From Morinoia aosen (lineage: Eukaryota > Arthropoda > Malacostraca > Amphipoda > Talitridae), in NCBI GenBank assembly GCA_030386875.1, contig CM059578.1, positions 27,079,009 through 27,143,008 on the forward strand: a stretch of DNA of 64,000 nt. The letters are read 5' to 3'. The stretch's first letter is position 1. The number at the start of each line of letters is the position of its first letter. The notes beneath the pieces were generated by a model. The model saw only the letters and a list, made by a program, of their open reading frames with translations, had not been told where the DNA came from and did not search any database. The translations under genes and the position numbers were made by a program. Shown here piece by piece: positions 47,601-58,400 of this stretch.

Positions 47601-50600
47601 TTTACGTTTCTAACCTCACCCAACCTGCATTCACACACAGTCACAGTTTTATCTTATTTTGTATGCTTGGTAGTGTTGTATACCATGTGTCCACTTTTAT
47701 GATCGTCTCATAGAAGACACAATATAACACAATACCGAGTCCTGCTACTGCGTGTGGGTGGGTACCTCGTTTCACGAGGTCAGACTTGCCAATCTCACGC
47801 GGAGGTGAAATGAGCTCCAACTACTCAGCACCACCCTCTTTCACGTATGCTAAGCATGCATTCAACTGTATTCCTGCAGTGTTTGTTTTTCGTTCGGTGA
47901 ATGGGTTTTACTACAAACTAAAGGGTTTGTTCAATTTTTGAGTAGAATTTGGGAACGATTAGTCTCAAACTGGCTTGCTGGCTAACCGAAAATTTAGACT
48001 TCTGAGAAAAATTTGGGAACGATCAGTCCGAAAACTTTTGGTCTACGAGGCTAGGATGTGTGCAATTCTGACTGTGAGGCTTAACATGTGTCCTCGTGTT
48101 TCCGTATCTACGAGAGACAACGAGAATTTCTATTAGAAGTTCATTCAAGCATTCTTTAACCAATGGAGTACTCGGGTCAGCCGTGTTGACCACTAACACT
48201 ACACACAATGTCTGCGATTAGTTCATTTCATTCAGTAAAACTGTGTTTTTTTGTAGATGTTGCAATTATTGTGAGTAGACGACTTCATACGGGTGAAAGT
48301 AACACTAGAGTCCTGGGCAGACGACTTCAAACAAGGGAAAGAAAAAAAAGAAAAACAATTTATTTCCAATAAAGATGGTACAAGAAGCTCATCATTGGTT
48401 TCTAAAATATCTTACAGTAAGAGAGAGTAATACCAGTATACCGGGCAGGCGATAGAAGGCTACCGAGAGACGGAAGTATCGCGTTGGTCACCGGGCAGCA
48501 GTGACGTGCTGGAGCGGCTACGCGCCCGTGCCTTCAGAGGCGCGCGTAGCGTGCTCGTGCACACCCACGTGCTCGACCTGGCGCCTGAAGGGTACATCAA
48601 ACCGCACGTCGACAGCGTCAGGGTGAGTCGCGTCTCCTAGTAGATGGTGCTGGATTCTTGGTAGTCACTTGACTGGTGGTGAGGGTTAGTTACCCCACAT
48701 CAAACCGCACGTCGACTGCGTCAGCGTGAATCGCGTCTGCAGGTGGATGGTGCAGGATTTTTGCCAGTCACTTGACTGGTGGTGAGGGTTAGTCACCGCA
48801 CGTCGACAGCGTCAGGGTACGTCGATATATAAGGATTTGTGACAGTCACTTACTGAGCGTTAGTTACCCTACATCAAACCGATCGTCAACAACGTCAGGG
48901 GGAGTTGCGTATCCTAGTGGAAAGAAACAAAAACCAATAGTTCAGGATTTTTGCCCGTCTTTTGTAAGTTACCTATCCACGTGGATAGTTTAGGATTGTT
49001 GATCGTCACTGGACTAGTGGTGAGGGTTAGTTACCCTACACATGAATAGTGCGTTCCAAACAAACAATGAGTTAAGTACCCACCTGGATCGTGCATGTGA
49101 AGAAAAAGGTTAATTTCCACATTGATAGAGCGTGCAAAGGATATTGCAAGTTTTCATGACTATGTATGAGAATATTGTAAACTACCACGCAGGTAGCTAT
49201 GACGAAGATCATGCCACCATGTCACGCGGATACTGCTAGGGTGAACCAATTGAAATGATTCCTACGGTGCGTCAGTTAAGATTGGTCGTTCGTGGAAAAA
49301 TTCTCATCTATATTGATGCGCGACACATCACGTACATCACGACACAGTAGACTCAATTATTTGATAAATTATCGACAATTATTATTGTTTGTTCATGCTC
49401 GTTAATGTCCAACACCATGTTACTTATCGCTGGCTGATTTTTTTATTTGGCGAACTTATTTCCAACAATGTCTCTGTTCTGAAATCTCAGCAATAAGTGT
49501 GTCGCAGAGGCCGAGCGGCTAAGAACGCACCCATCACGGGAAGGTAGTAGTTCAAATCCCGGCAGTACCGCCCAGTGTTTCTCCCCGTTGGGAAATAAGA
49601 GAACCCAGCCACAATTGCCCACTCTACCCAAGTGTTCTCCCACTTGGGAAATGAGAGAACCCAGCCACAATTCCCCACTCTACCCAGGTGTCAGAGAATG
49701 TGGGTGCCGGCTTTACCGGAGGTAACCGTCATTGCGTCCTGGTGTTTGTTATAAGGCATTTGAAAAACCTACGTAAACGATGATATTATGTATCAGGCTT
49801 TTGATTAGAATAAAACATCCTTTACCACCAACTGACAAAGAAACGTTTGTGTGAGCAGTTCTGCGGGTCGACCATAGCAGGAATCTCGCTGGGTAGCGCA
49901 GCGGTGATGCGGCTCATGAAGCAAGACCAGCTCGACCAGAGCGTGGATGTGCTTCTGCCTTCGCGCTCCCTTTACGTGATGAGGTGGGTGGGGTGTAGAG
50001 GATTCTCACCGACAGCAATTCGTGGCACAGACGCATTTTAAGGTTCGATTATAGAGGCACTTTTCAAGGCTCAATCAGCTAATCATGAATGCACCCGAGT
50101 GCTTCTTAGATGTGTGAAGTTAGTGCTTTTTAATGACAGTTACTTATGTGATGGGCGCATTTCCACGCTCAACGGCAGCTAATGGATGATGTATGCACCC
50201 GAGTGCCTCTCGACTGCAGATCCTTGAGAGCGGGGTGCACTTACCTAACCTAATAATACCCGTTGTGTGTTTATTTATGTATGTTTGGTGTCCGCTTCTT
50301 CAGAAACATGGGATGTCTGGGTTTGCGGTATCATGGAAACCAAATTCCTCGGTATAACATGAAAAGATGGTTTTTACATGCATTGATAGGTTTGAATTGT
50401 ATCAGGATGTGTTCGTTTAGGATAGGTTTGGTTAGATTAGGATAGGATAGGCTAGCATAGGTTAGGTAATATTGGCGGAATATTTACACGGGTCCACCTA
50501 GGAATTTCCACGGGTCCTGCTACTACCTAACAACACCCATGGTTTGTTTGTTTTGAGTCCGCTACTTCCATTTCTCTGTCATGCGTGTGAAGATAGCTTT

Positions 50601-52443
50601 AATGACCGTATCTGTGATACGGTCATAAGTGCAATAATATTTTTTATCACGGGTACTGACAGATATTTTTGATAACCATCCACGTCTGGAAAGTTTGTTC
50701 GAGAAAGGTATTGAATCCCGTCATTTTTGGCGAGCCGTGCACACTAGTAGGAAATAAATGGTTAGTAACCAGCAATTCGTTAGAGATGATTGCCTTAGTA
50801 TCAATGCTACCTTACAACTAAAGGGATCAAGTTATAGACTCAAGAGAACCTTATGTTGTATAATTATTTTTATACAGCTCTTAAAACTCAATGATGAAGA
50901 ATTTAGGTCGTAAATATGAATTACATGAAAATTGACTCACCACCTCTTTTTGTGATAAAGCAAATAACTTTGTTACTATGCGTATTTTTGAGTACAATTT
51001 GCCCTAATTTTATGGAAGCATGCATGATGCTGAAAGTTTAAAGAACGCATTTCAAGTTTCCTATGCAGAAAATAATTCAATTTTGATGTATTTTTGCAGG
51101 GTTATTCAGGTTCTTCGTGGTTACTGAGCTTTCAAATGTGTTCAGCTGTTGTGCTAAATATTTGAAACTTGAGAATGAATTGCGTTTGAAAATGAATGCA
51201 TCGGTAAAAATGGTTTCTCAATTCGTAGTGGACTGAAGGGTGCATTACGCATCAAAGAAATGTGCTTGAAAGCCTCCATAAAATATTAGAGAATCACATG
51301 CAAAATGAATATATATATTTTTCTTACCAGTTGTGCACTAGAAGAAATTTTATCCAGGATGTCCATGAAAATTGTATCGATTTCTTTTAAAACTTCAGTG
51401 CAAAAAAATATTTAACTTTGATCTACTTTCAAGGTCTCAATCTGTCAAAATATAGCTTAATAACCATCGCAGAATAATATTGCATCATACACACTTAAAA
51501 TCAGTGATTGAATAAATTGTTTGCAGATCCTACATATTATTTTATTCCAGATCCCTCGGATGAAATATGCGATCTAATATTTTCTAGAACTTCACTAAGT
51601 TAACTAGCCCTCGCGTCAATTGTAAAGCGGAACTTTTCACACTTCCATTCACTTTTAACATCATGTGATTACTAGGCATACTTTCAGCACTTGATTTCCA
51701 GAGCACGATAAGTGGGCTCTATAAAAAATTAATGACGCAAATTTCATGGTTCCTCACACGGTAGAAGAAACATTGTAGGGTCAAACTAGTTTTTTCTGCG
51801 TCGATCATATGGCAATCCAGACCTCATGGCAACGAGCCAATAGCAGCGTTCAGATAGCACCTGACAACACTCCTAGCCCCAAATATGGCACAACTATGGG
51901 CCCAACATGTCGTAATGGTGACGTCATAAAGTTTGTTTGGAATAAAGCCGCTCTATTGGCTAGCTGAACAAGAAAAGTAGTATTTTCTCGTATAGAAATT
52001 AATCTTATAAGGCAGGTATCAAAAAATAAAAATCACCAGGCATAAAAAAATCACGTGGTAAGGAGGGACTGGAATTAGAAAATCAATTCGTGACGTAAAT
52101 TTCCTCTATATCTTCCTACCCTCAGCGACGCGTCGCGGTACCTGATTTCCAAAACATGATACGAAGAAGCTGGTATTAAAAATTCAATTAACGATGTGAA
52201 TTTGATCTCTGTCCTTATTGCGGTACCTGGTTTCCAGAGCACGATACGAGGGAGTTGGTATGAAAATATTAATTCACTACGTAAATTTGATCTGTCTCCA
52301 TCCTCAGCGATGCGTCGCGGTACCTGTACACCCACGAAGTGCTGCGAGAGGCGCAGTTCCGAGGCGAAGTTATCACCAAAGGCCGCCGTGTGTCCATCAT
52401 CTGCAGGAATCATCCGCCGGCTGCCAAGCAACCCGCCACCTGA
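41668..52443 (+). CDS. ALKBH7: ALKBH7, mitochondrial Fe(II)/2-oxoglutarate dioxygenase, four exons
   Basis: Coding exons are 41668-42180, 48449-48622, 49859-49983 and 52308-52443. They join to 315 residues, all junctions GT...AG. Residues 149-190 (TPAEEAQLIKEADRHL to HWDDAIEGYRETE) match the start of the ALKBH7 domain. Iron ligands are His224 and Asp226 in YIKPHVDSV and His280 in YLYTHEV. The 2-oxoglutarate-binding arginines are Arg298 and Arg304 in GRRVSIICR. In animals ALKBH7 acts in the mitochondrial matrix and is linked to programmed necrosis, fatty-acid metabolism and mitochondrial RNA demethylation. The human protein has 221 residues; this one has about 100 more at the N terminus, starting MLRRCLAQLQRW, which looks like an import presequence, then a Ser/Thr-rich linker. 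The frame is open across exon 1, but the first start could be further in. Introns hold SINEs, a foldback hAT element and copies of its own splice junctions. It converges with MYCBP. Confidence 0.95.
42181..42960. other. ALKBH7 intron 1, first part
   Basis: Just after the donor (GTGAGTC), two decayed copies of a unit of about 165 bp contain ACGTTGCTCGCGATATGAC or ACGTTACTTGCGGTATGAC and TCATCGATGGGTCGTG or its relative. Positions 42,430-42,560 resemble a decayed family P2 MITE in reverse orientation. Confidence 0.55.
42961..43400. mobile_element. Family P2 MITE carrying an inserted family B copy
   Basis: Left end TTACCACATTGACTCCGATG and right end GCAGTCAACGTGTTGA match P2 ends, though the flanking TTAA is mutated. 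At 440 bp it is about 211 bp longer than the intact 229-bp P2 copies. The excess is the family-B retroposon at 43,014-43,235. Confidence 0.75.
43014..43235 (-). mobile_element. Interspersed family B copy nested in a MITE
   Basis: Purine-rich start, CATTTTATTTCCAATGAAGG, ACATTGGTTTTTAAAACACC, GGTATCGTAATACCCGTGTA and GAGTTCCTTTCCTTGCCTAA then TCTGATTTTGAAC. It is the longest family-B copy with clear limits. Confidence 0.78.
43447..47302. mobile_element. 3.86-kb foldback hAT-type element (ALKBH7 intron 1)
   Basis: Ends TAGTGATGTACCGATACC and its inverted relative CGATACATCGGTACATCACTA without its first base. It is flanked by a perfect 8-bp duplication TATTTTAT (43,439-43,446 and 47,303-47,310), as hAT elements make. 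Next to each end are clusters of CCGATACCGATA. The left outer arm (to about 44,530) is matched in inverted order by about 46,600-47,200, including CGTATCTGTGATACGAGTTT. The centre is a second palindrome, 44,925-46,097, with arms of about 580 bases around 45,540. No transposase frame was found, so it moved with help from elsewhere. It accounts for over half of ALKBH7 intron 1. Confidence 0.9.
47311..48339. other. ALKBH7 intron 1, last part
   Basis: No coding segment or known repeat was identified. A short direct repeat near 47,936-48,025 repeats AATTTGGGAACGAT and TCAGTC-type strings. A second run, CGTATCTACGAGAGACAACGAGAATTTC without its first bases (near 48,105), also occurs near 43,252. Confidence 0.5.
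48340..48425 (-). mobile_element. Family B tail copy just before ALKBH7 exon 2
   Basis: Purine-rich run, ACAATTTATTTCCAATAAAG, CAAGAAGCTCATCATTGG and TTTCTAAAATATCTTACAG. It ends about 25 bases before the exon 2 acceptor at 48,449, so it supplies the region where the branch point and pyrimidine tract should be. Confidence 0.72.
48593..49047 (+). repeat. Tandem copies of the ALKBH7 exon 2-intron 2 junction
   Basis: The last 30 bases of exon 2 and the first part of intron 2 are repeated downstream. Exon-derived parts lie at 48,593-48,622 (real), 48,697-48,725, about 48,799-48,816 and 48,870-48,899; a fifth copy (48,963-49,047) has only the intron-derived part. The intron part carries CAGTCACTTGACTGGTGGTG and GAGGGTTAGTTACC. 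Copy 2 still reads IKPHVD, copy 3 keeps HVD, and copy 4 has lost both ligands (PIVNN). Donor-like GTGAAT and GTACGT follow copies 2 and 3. Confidence 0.93.
49048..49496. other. ALKBH7 intron 2 remainder
   Basis: No repeat family or coding segment was recognised. Confidence 0.5.
49497..49812 (+). mobile_element. tRNA-derived SINE, family A, copy 5, before ALKBH7 exon 3
   Basis: The head has GCAGAGGCCGAGCGGCTAAG (A box) and GTAGTTCAAATCCCGGCAG (B box). The body contains an internal direct duplication of about 65 bp (AGAGAACCCAGCCACAATT occurs twice). The core CGTCATTGCGTCCTGGTGTT and tail AGAATAAAACATCC follow. It ends 46 bases before the exon 3 acceptor. Confidence 0.9.
49984..51684. other. 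ALKBH7 intron 3, first part
   Basis: Positions 50,040-50,235 hold two units of about 115 bp with ATGCACCCGAGTGC. Positions 50,235-50,760 are a partial plus-orientation relative of the left arm of the foldback element (TTTGGTGTCCGCTTCTT, TTTGCGGTATCATGGA, GACCGTATCTGTGATACG, GTATTGAATCCC). They end GAGCCGTGCACA as the arm does near 44,505. The rest is AT-rich and featureless. Confidence 0.65.
51685..52326 (+). repeat. Tandem copies of the ALKBH7 intron 3-exon 4 junction
   Basis: The real junction (CCTCAG then CGATGCGTCGCGGTACCTG, exon start 52,308) is preceded by a near copy whose exon-like part starts at 52,126 (CCTCAG then CGACGCGTCGCGGTACCTG), a more decayed one near 52,213-52,230 (TTGCGGTACCTG), and an older one near 51,690 (ACTTGATTTCCAGAGCACGA). 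Units are about 85-97 bp and include GGTTTCCAGAGCACGATACG and AATTCACTACGTAAATTT. The MITE at 51,757-52,005 interrupts the array. Confidence 0.9.
51757..52005. mobile_element. MITE with CRE-like core, copy 2
   Basis: Left end CACACGGTAGAAGAAACATT matches the element at 15,514. The interior shares AGCCAATAGCAGCGTT, AATGGTGACGTCATAAAGTT and TCTATTGGCTAGCTGAAC. The right end is decayed. Confidence 0.75.
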
Positions 52444-55400
52444 ACTCCATTACTTAGTGGCGCAGTAGACACACGGTGCGCACAGTAGTTTTTAGAAGGC
52501 CTAAGCTGCTGCGTTCGGTTGGAGTGAATGTGAAATATCAGGTTACGAAGGTTACGAAAAACGGTTGACGAGAGATTTTCCATCAATGATCCCAGATGTG
52601 GACTTGGCTTTACAGTTATTTGCGTACAATTTGTGGAGCCTCTCGAGCTTTTTGAGAGGTTTAAGCTGCTGTATTTGGCCGGAGTGAATGGGAAATGCCA
52701 GAGGAAAGGTTACGAATAATAGTTGACGTGAAGATTTATCACAAATGGGATGTGGACTTGACTCAGCAGTTATTTGTGTGCAATTTGTGAACATTTCAAA
52801 CACGAGGTGCATTGCATTTTAAAAATGGTATCTCCATGGCATGCAGAGGTTAAACACTTTGCATAAGGACTGCAAAAATTTTAAAAATGAATTTTTCTTC
52901 AATGCTTTGTGTCAGTACCGGGAAAATTTGTACCAAGTTCCTTTCTTTAATCATTTGCCTACAAACGGTAACTCAAGATACAGTGACAACTGCTCGGCAT
53001 TACCAGTGCAGAAAAGGGACTTTTGAAATAACTTGCCTCTCAAGGTATGATATTGGAATAACCATTACAATTAGCATCAAAAATCGAATTTTATATAATG
53101 AAAGCCATTCAACTGTAATTTTCCTTGCATTGACTCGGGATGTTACGCTGAAGAATTTTAGCTACGAATTCTGCGATATTTTATACTATGAAAACCAACT
53201 GTAATTTTCCTGTCATTGGCACTGTAGCATTATAGGTACAAATTCTATATTATTCACATGACTCTACCAAAGCCTTTTGATTAAGATTCCATTCTGTTGA
53301 AGGCAAGGTTCAAACTACATTCTTATAATATAATTTGAAAATTATCAGGTGTACCAGTTCTAGTAAATGGGTTGAATATCTGCGCTCCTGGAAAAAATTG
53401 TTTAAAATTACAAGATTTATCAGTACGTAGGTGAAGTTGCTGCGATCATCAAATCATCATTATGAAGAATTTCCTTTCTTCAATTGCTGACATACATACT
53501 TACTCCCTAGCTATTTTTGGTGTTAAAAACAAAACTCATGTGCTTTGCTACTCAAAAGTGAATGTTTAATATTGAAATAAGCATAAATTACACTCAAAAT
53601 GATTGCACAACTTGCTCATTCGCCAGAATATTTTCATACAATCCAGAAATCGAAAGAGCCCAGACAACTATCCCTAGATTCAGCTAGGTTTGTGTACAGT
53701 TTGTCAATAAACGGTCAGCCAAATGAGTGTCTCGTTTACTTAAGACCCTATCAGACCATGGTGTGCGCCAGCTTCTTAAGAAATGCTGCTAGTCATTTCT
53801 ATACAGCAAATATCACGAAGGAAGTTACCAAAACGAAAAAAACATATTAATAAAAGTGAATTTTATGTGGTATAGAGCCCACTCACACAAATAAAATACT
53901 GCATCTTTGGCGTTCCCGATACATAATACCTGTACCACACTGCATTACACATTAGAAACGTAAAAAGATAAGATTAGATTATAGGTTAGTTTAAGACTCC
54001 ATAACCTCTACAAAAAAAAAGTGTAACGAAGAGAAGAAAGAGAAAGACACGATTTAGTATGGAGATGAGAGAATAGGGAATCAATGCAGAAGAGGCTTAG
54101 AAACAGCAAGTTGAGAGAAAGTAGTTCATGAAACAAGATCAAACTTGAAGAAGTAGTAGGTACTGAAAAACAGGTCAGCAGTGTACCGAACAAAATATGG
54201 TTCTTAACATTACAAAAGCCTTATATTTCATCAAAAATCTACCCAACTTTCAGCTCGGGCCCTCACATTCTCCCCCTGGGAGTGCTAATTGCCATAGATA
54301 CAATAATTGTATCCCGTTGAGTAGAAACATAAAAAAAGCCTAGTAACAGTACTCCTCCTCAAGGGGATACAATTATTAAACACTCCTTGAATGGGAATGA
54401 CAAACATGAAAAGGTTAATCATCAGAATGCAGGCAGAAAAATTTCACTAGAACTGAAATTCTTTTGTTATGTACTTCTGATAATACTACATAAAACCCAT
54501 TTTTCATCTTATTAGTACTTGTAACTGAATGAATTTCTGACGTCCTTAAGCTAGGAAGACTAAATATGCCTACCCGCAACACTATTGCGACAATTCAAAC
54601 AGCCAATAGTTGAGATTCCCAGCTATTAAAAAACTAAGCCATTGCAAATGCTAGATCTTTTTCCTTAGCCGAGTTTAATTGCAATAGACCAAGTTAAATT
54701 AGACTGCAACTGTGGTTTTTGATTGAATTCAAATATAATAATGATGATGCGATTTAAAGTGAATACAGCCCATGGTAGTGAAAATAAGGGAGAAGCATCT
54801 CGTTATCTTCTAAAAATTTTGGGCCCACAGATACTAGTTGCCCCAACATGTCAGGTGAAATTTGAACTCTTATTATATCAAGTCGCAATGCTACCAACTC
54901 AACTGCCTGCATCTTGATCTTCATAACTAACTATATCCTTTCAACTATCCACTTACATAACATGATTGAAACCTATACAATACAACTAACGTCTCTATAA
55001 TAAGCATATAAAAATACCCTAATTTGAAAGAAATTACTGGAAAGGCATTAAAGTGATTATATTATTATACTGAACTTGATGACAATAATTTTGAATTACT
55101 GAAAATACATTCACCAATAAGAGCTTAATAACATGTGGAAAAATGAAAGTTGATCCCAGTGCCTAATATTCAAATTCATCAGAGAGTATTAAATACAGGC
55201 CACTGTAAGTCAAATTATAAATACTCGCTCATCAATTAGTATCATGAATTGAACATTTTTAGTGAACATAAAAAACGGAATGTAAATTTGCTAGAGCAAA
55301 CGGGTATCCATTTTACACAGGGTATGTAAAATTGTATCAGTGGATTCCAAAAACACTTCGATTCATCATAATAAACACTTACATACATGGATGGCATTAA

Positions 55401-55475
55401 AATACATTTGAACGAGTAGAAATATATGATACATGAACTCATTATATAGATAATGTAAACACATGATACAAAAAA
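52444..55475. other. ALKBH7-MYCBP convergent intergenic DNA
   Basis: Positions 52,501-52,800, directly after the ALKBH7 stop, hold two units of about 161 bp (TAAGCTGCTG, GGAGTGAATG and AGTTATTTGYGTRCAATTTG), probably in its 3' UTR. A candidate AATAAA for ALKBH7 lies near 53,849. The remainder has no recognised gene. The plus-strand frame at 53,599-53,850 is unrecognised. Confidence 0.55.
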
Positions 55476-58400
55476 TTAGGGCTCCGCTTCACTCTGAGCT
55501 TCACTGGTTGCCTGGAAAGACTTCAGCTGTTTCTCCAGTTCTTGTTTTTCTGCTTCCAGACGAGCGACCTGGGAAAAATTTTTCATCGTCATACTTGTAA
55601 CAACACATGCAGAATCAAACCCCTACAATGACCTAATACCAATAACTATGAGAATACTTCCAAACCTTCATCTACTTGATGCAAAATTATTAGAAGGAAG
55701 TTGGGATTATGAGAGTGCAGCCACACAAACAACTTTGAGTTCAAGCAATTCTATGAAATACAAGCCCAAGCCCATATCAGGATCAAAGAATTTATAAAGT
55801 GCCCCAGTAGTTTTTACAAAAGCCTTATTGTGATAAGAAAAAAAGCAATTGGACTTGAAGGTTTTTGCCAAAAACTTTGGACCTCAATGAGAATTGGCCT
55901 GGACATTGCTTTCATTGTTTAGTTACAGTGACTTGTGGATAGCAAATGTTTTGGGTACATCAAATTTCTTGTCAACATTAGTTTGGGTTTACAATTTTGC
56001 CCAATATTTGATCAGTATTATCCTATCTAGCATTTTTTTCTTGTATGTGGAGTGATGATTAAAAAGTCAGTACTGAGTACATAGGTACTATATTTCTTTT
56101 ACTAATCAAATCTTGAAAGACTTATAAGTGTTTACATGTTCCATTAATTCTGGAGAGGTTTGACCTACCAATCGGAGAAACACTTGATAGTTTACAAAAT
56201 AATTCTATTTGTTTTATTACTCTTACAAGCTAAATCCACAGATTACAGTATAGAAATGGCTAAAACGAAAGTTCTCAAACAATATGCATGGTAAAATCAT
56301 TGAACGTAACTAAAGATCACAACAATATGGAAAAATATGCAGAGCATCGAATCTACCACTTAATACTGTAGGAAGCATGATCAGAAAGTATAAGAAGGTT
56401 GGTGAAAATTATAAACCTTCCAAGAATTATATGGCAGACCAAAAAAGATGAACAAAAGAAACTCATGGCAAATCAGCCAGAAAGGTACAGAAAAACATTT
56501 ATTATCCATTTTGAAATTCAAACAGACCTCAAAGGCGCTGGGATTGAAGTAAGCACAGACACCATTAACAGAGCTCTAAATTCCACTGGCTTGGTTTCAA
56601 GACAACCAAGGAAAGTGCCATTACTGAAGTGCCAACATATGAACACCCTGTTTCTGTAAAAATTGTTTAGAGAAAACATTGGGTTATGAGAAAACTTCAT
56701 CTGGTCAGACAAAACCAAACTCTTCAGATGAAACAACAACGCACGTTTGGCGGAAAAAGACCACTAACACTTAATAGAATACTATTCCCACAGAGAAGTT
56801 TGGCAGTATTTCTATCATTCATGATATAGGGATGGTTTTCAATCAATGGCACTGGTCAGTCGGAAATTATCAATTGTAAAATGAGTGGTCAAATGATCAG
56901 GGAGATTCTCAAGAAAAATCCTCGGAAAGCTGCAGTTTTGTATGACATGGTCGCGATTTTATGTTCCAAGATAACTTTGATTTCAAACACACTGCCAAAC
57001 AAGTCGCGATTTTTTGTTCCAAGATAACTATGATTTCAAACACACTGCCAAACAAACTCAAGAATGGCTTAAAAATACCAGAATTATTGACATTCTCAAT
57101 CCCCTCAGTCTCCAGACAACTCAATTGAAAATTTGTGAAAAATGTTGAAGTTCAGAAGAGGAGTCCACAAAATATCATACAATTAGAGGAGTTCTATAAA
57201 GTAGAATGGTGGTAAATACCAGTAGATCTTTGCAAGTATCTTGTGCGGAAAGTGGCTTGAAGCAGTTAAACAAAATAGAGGCTTTGTAAAAAATACTAAA
57301 TGAATGTCTCCAAGATACTTTTGCTTGGGATCATTTTTCATTTTGACCAATACAACAACTATTTCAATACTGTCTTTTTGATTATTCTTCCACATACAAG
57401 TAAAAACGCTACATAGGATAATACTAGCCAATATTACGCAAAATTGTACACTCAAACTGTTTTGAAAAAATATGTGATGTATTCAAAACTTTGTATGTCA
57501 CTGTACATTTGAAAGTGGAAAACTTCAGAAAACATAGATCTATAAAAATAGAAATATAAGGTATTTTAAATGGCAAATATAATATCAAGCAAAAACCAAA
57601 TTGAGATTTTTTCTTAAAATTAACAAATTTAAGTTCTCAAGCAGCACTCTGAACAATATAATACTTTGACAACTTTCCTTAACATACGGAAAAGAAACAT
57701 TTCTCTTTAAATGGAAATACAGTCATTCAAGTTGGTAAATGTAACTCAAGGCAAAATAAACCTCTGTAACTGTAGCCACACACACACACACACACCCATG
57801 TTCACAGTACTGCTTGTGACCTTTTCGTGCCACGAGTCTGGTTGCTCGCGACTTTCGGTGCTGCTTGCAACCTCCGGCCAGCGCCGGGACTACTTGCGAC
57901 TTTTGCGGTCCTGCTTGCGACCTCAGCCGTTTTGAAAATTTATTCCAAAGCGCTGAAGAACTTTTTGTGATGAATAGGTTATGATGAATGAAGAAAAAGA
58001 GTTCAGAATAGGAAATAGGTCTCACTGAATGTTACCAGGTATCGCTAAACGCTGACTCGGTATCGCTGAACTCTGCAGGGACTGCTGACTATTAGGGACT
58101 GAACGCCCATCCAAGGCCTATAGCCAATTAGTGTGAGGGGCGGGGCCTATTAATTCGAGGGGCTGGGCCTAAAATCTTGCTAATTAGCGGGAATAGGTAA
58201 GCAGCAGAAAGGCTTGGGTGGACGGGCTACTACAGGCTTGTAATATGAAGGGCTCAGCCGGGGTTGACAGCCCACTGGGCTTTGCACGTTTTGAAGGGTT
58301 TTTTGAATTTTATTTGCCCCTACGTGAGTCCCAAACACTATACTAAACCTAATGGACTTTGTAAATGAAAAAAGAATTGTACAAATCCATTCCAAATCCA

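Noticed and set aside
53599-53850. 83-codon plus-strand frame
   Set aside because: No recognisable domain, no splice or promoter support; may be part of the ALKBH7 3' UTR.
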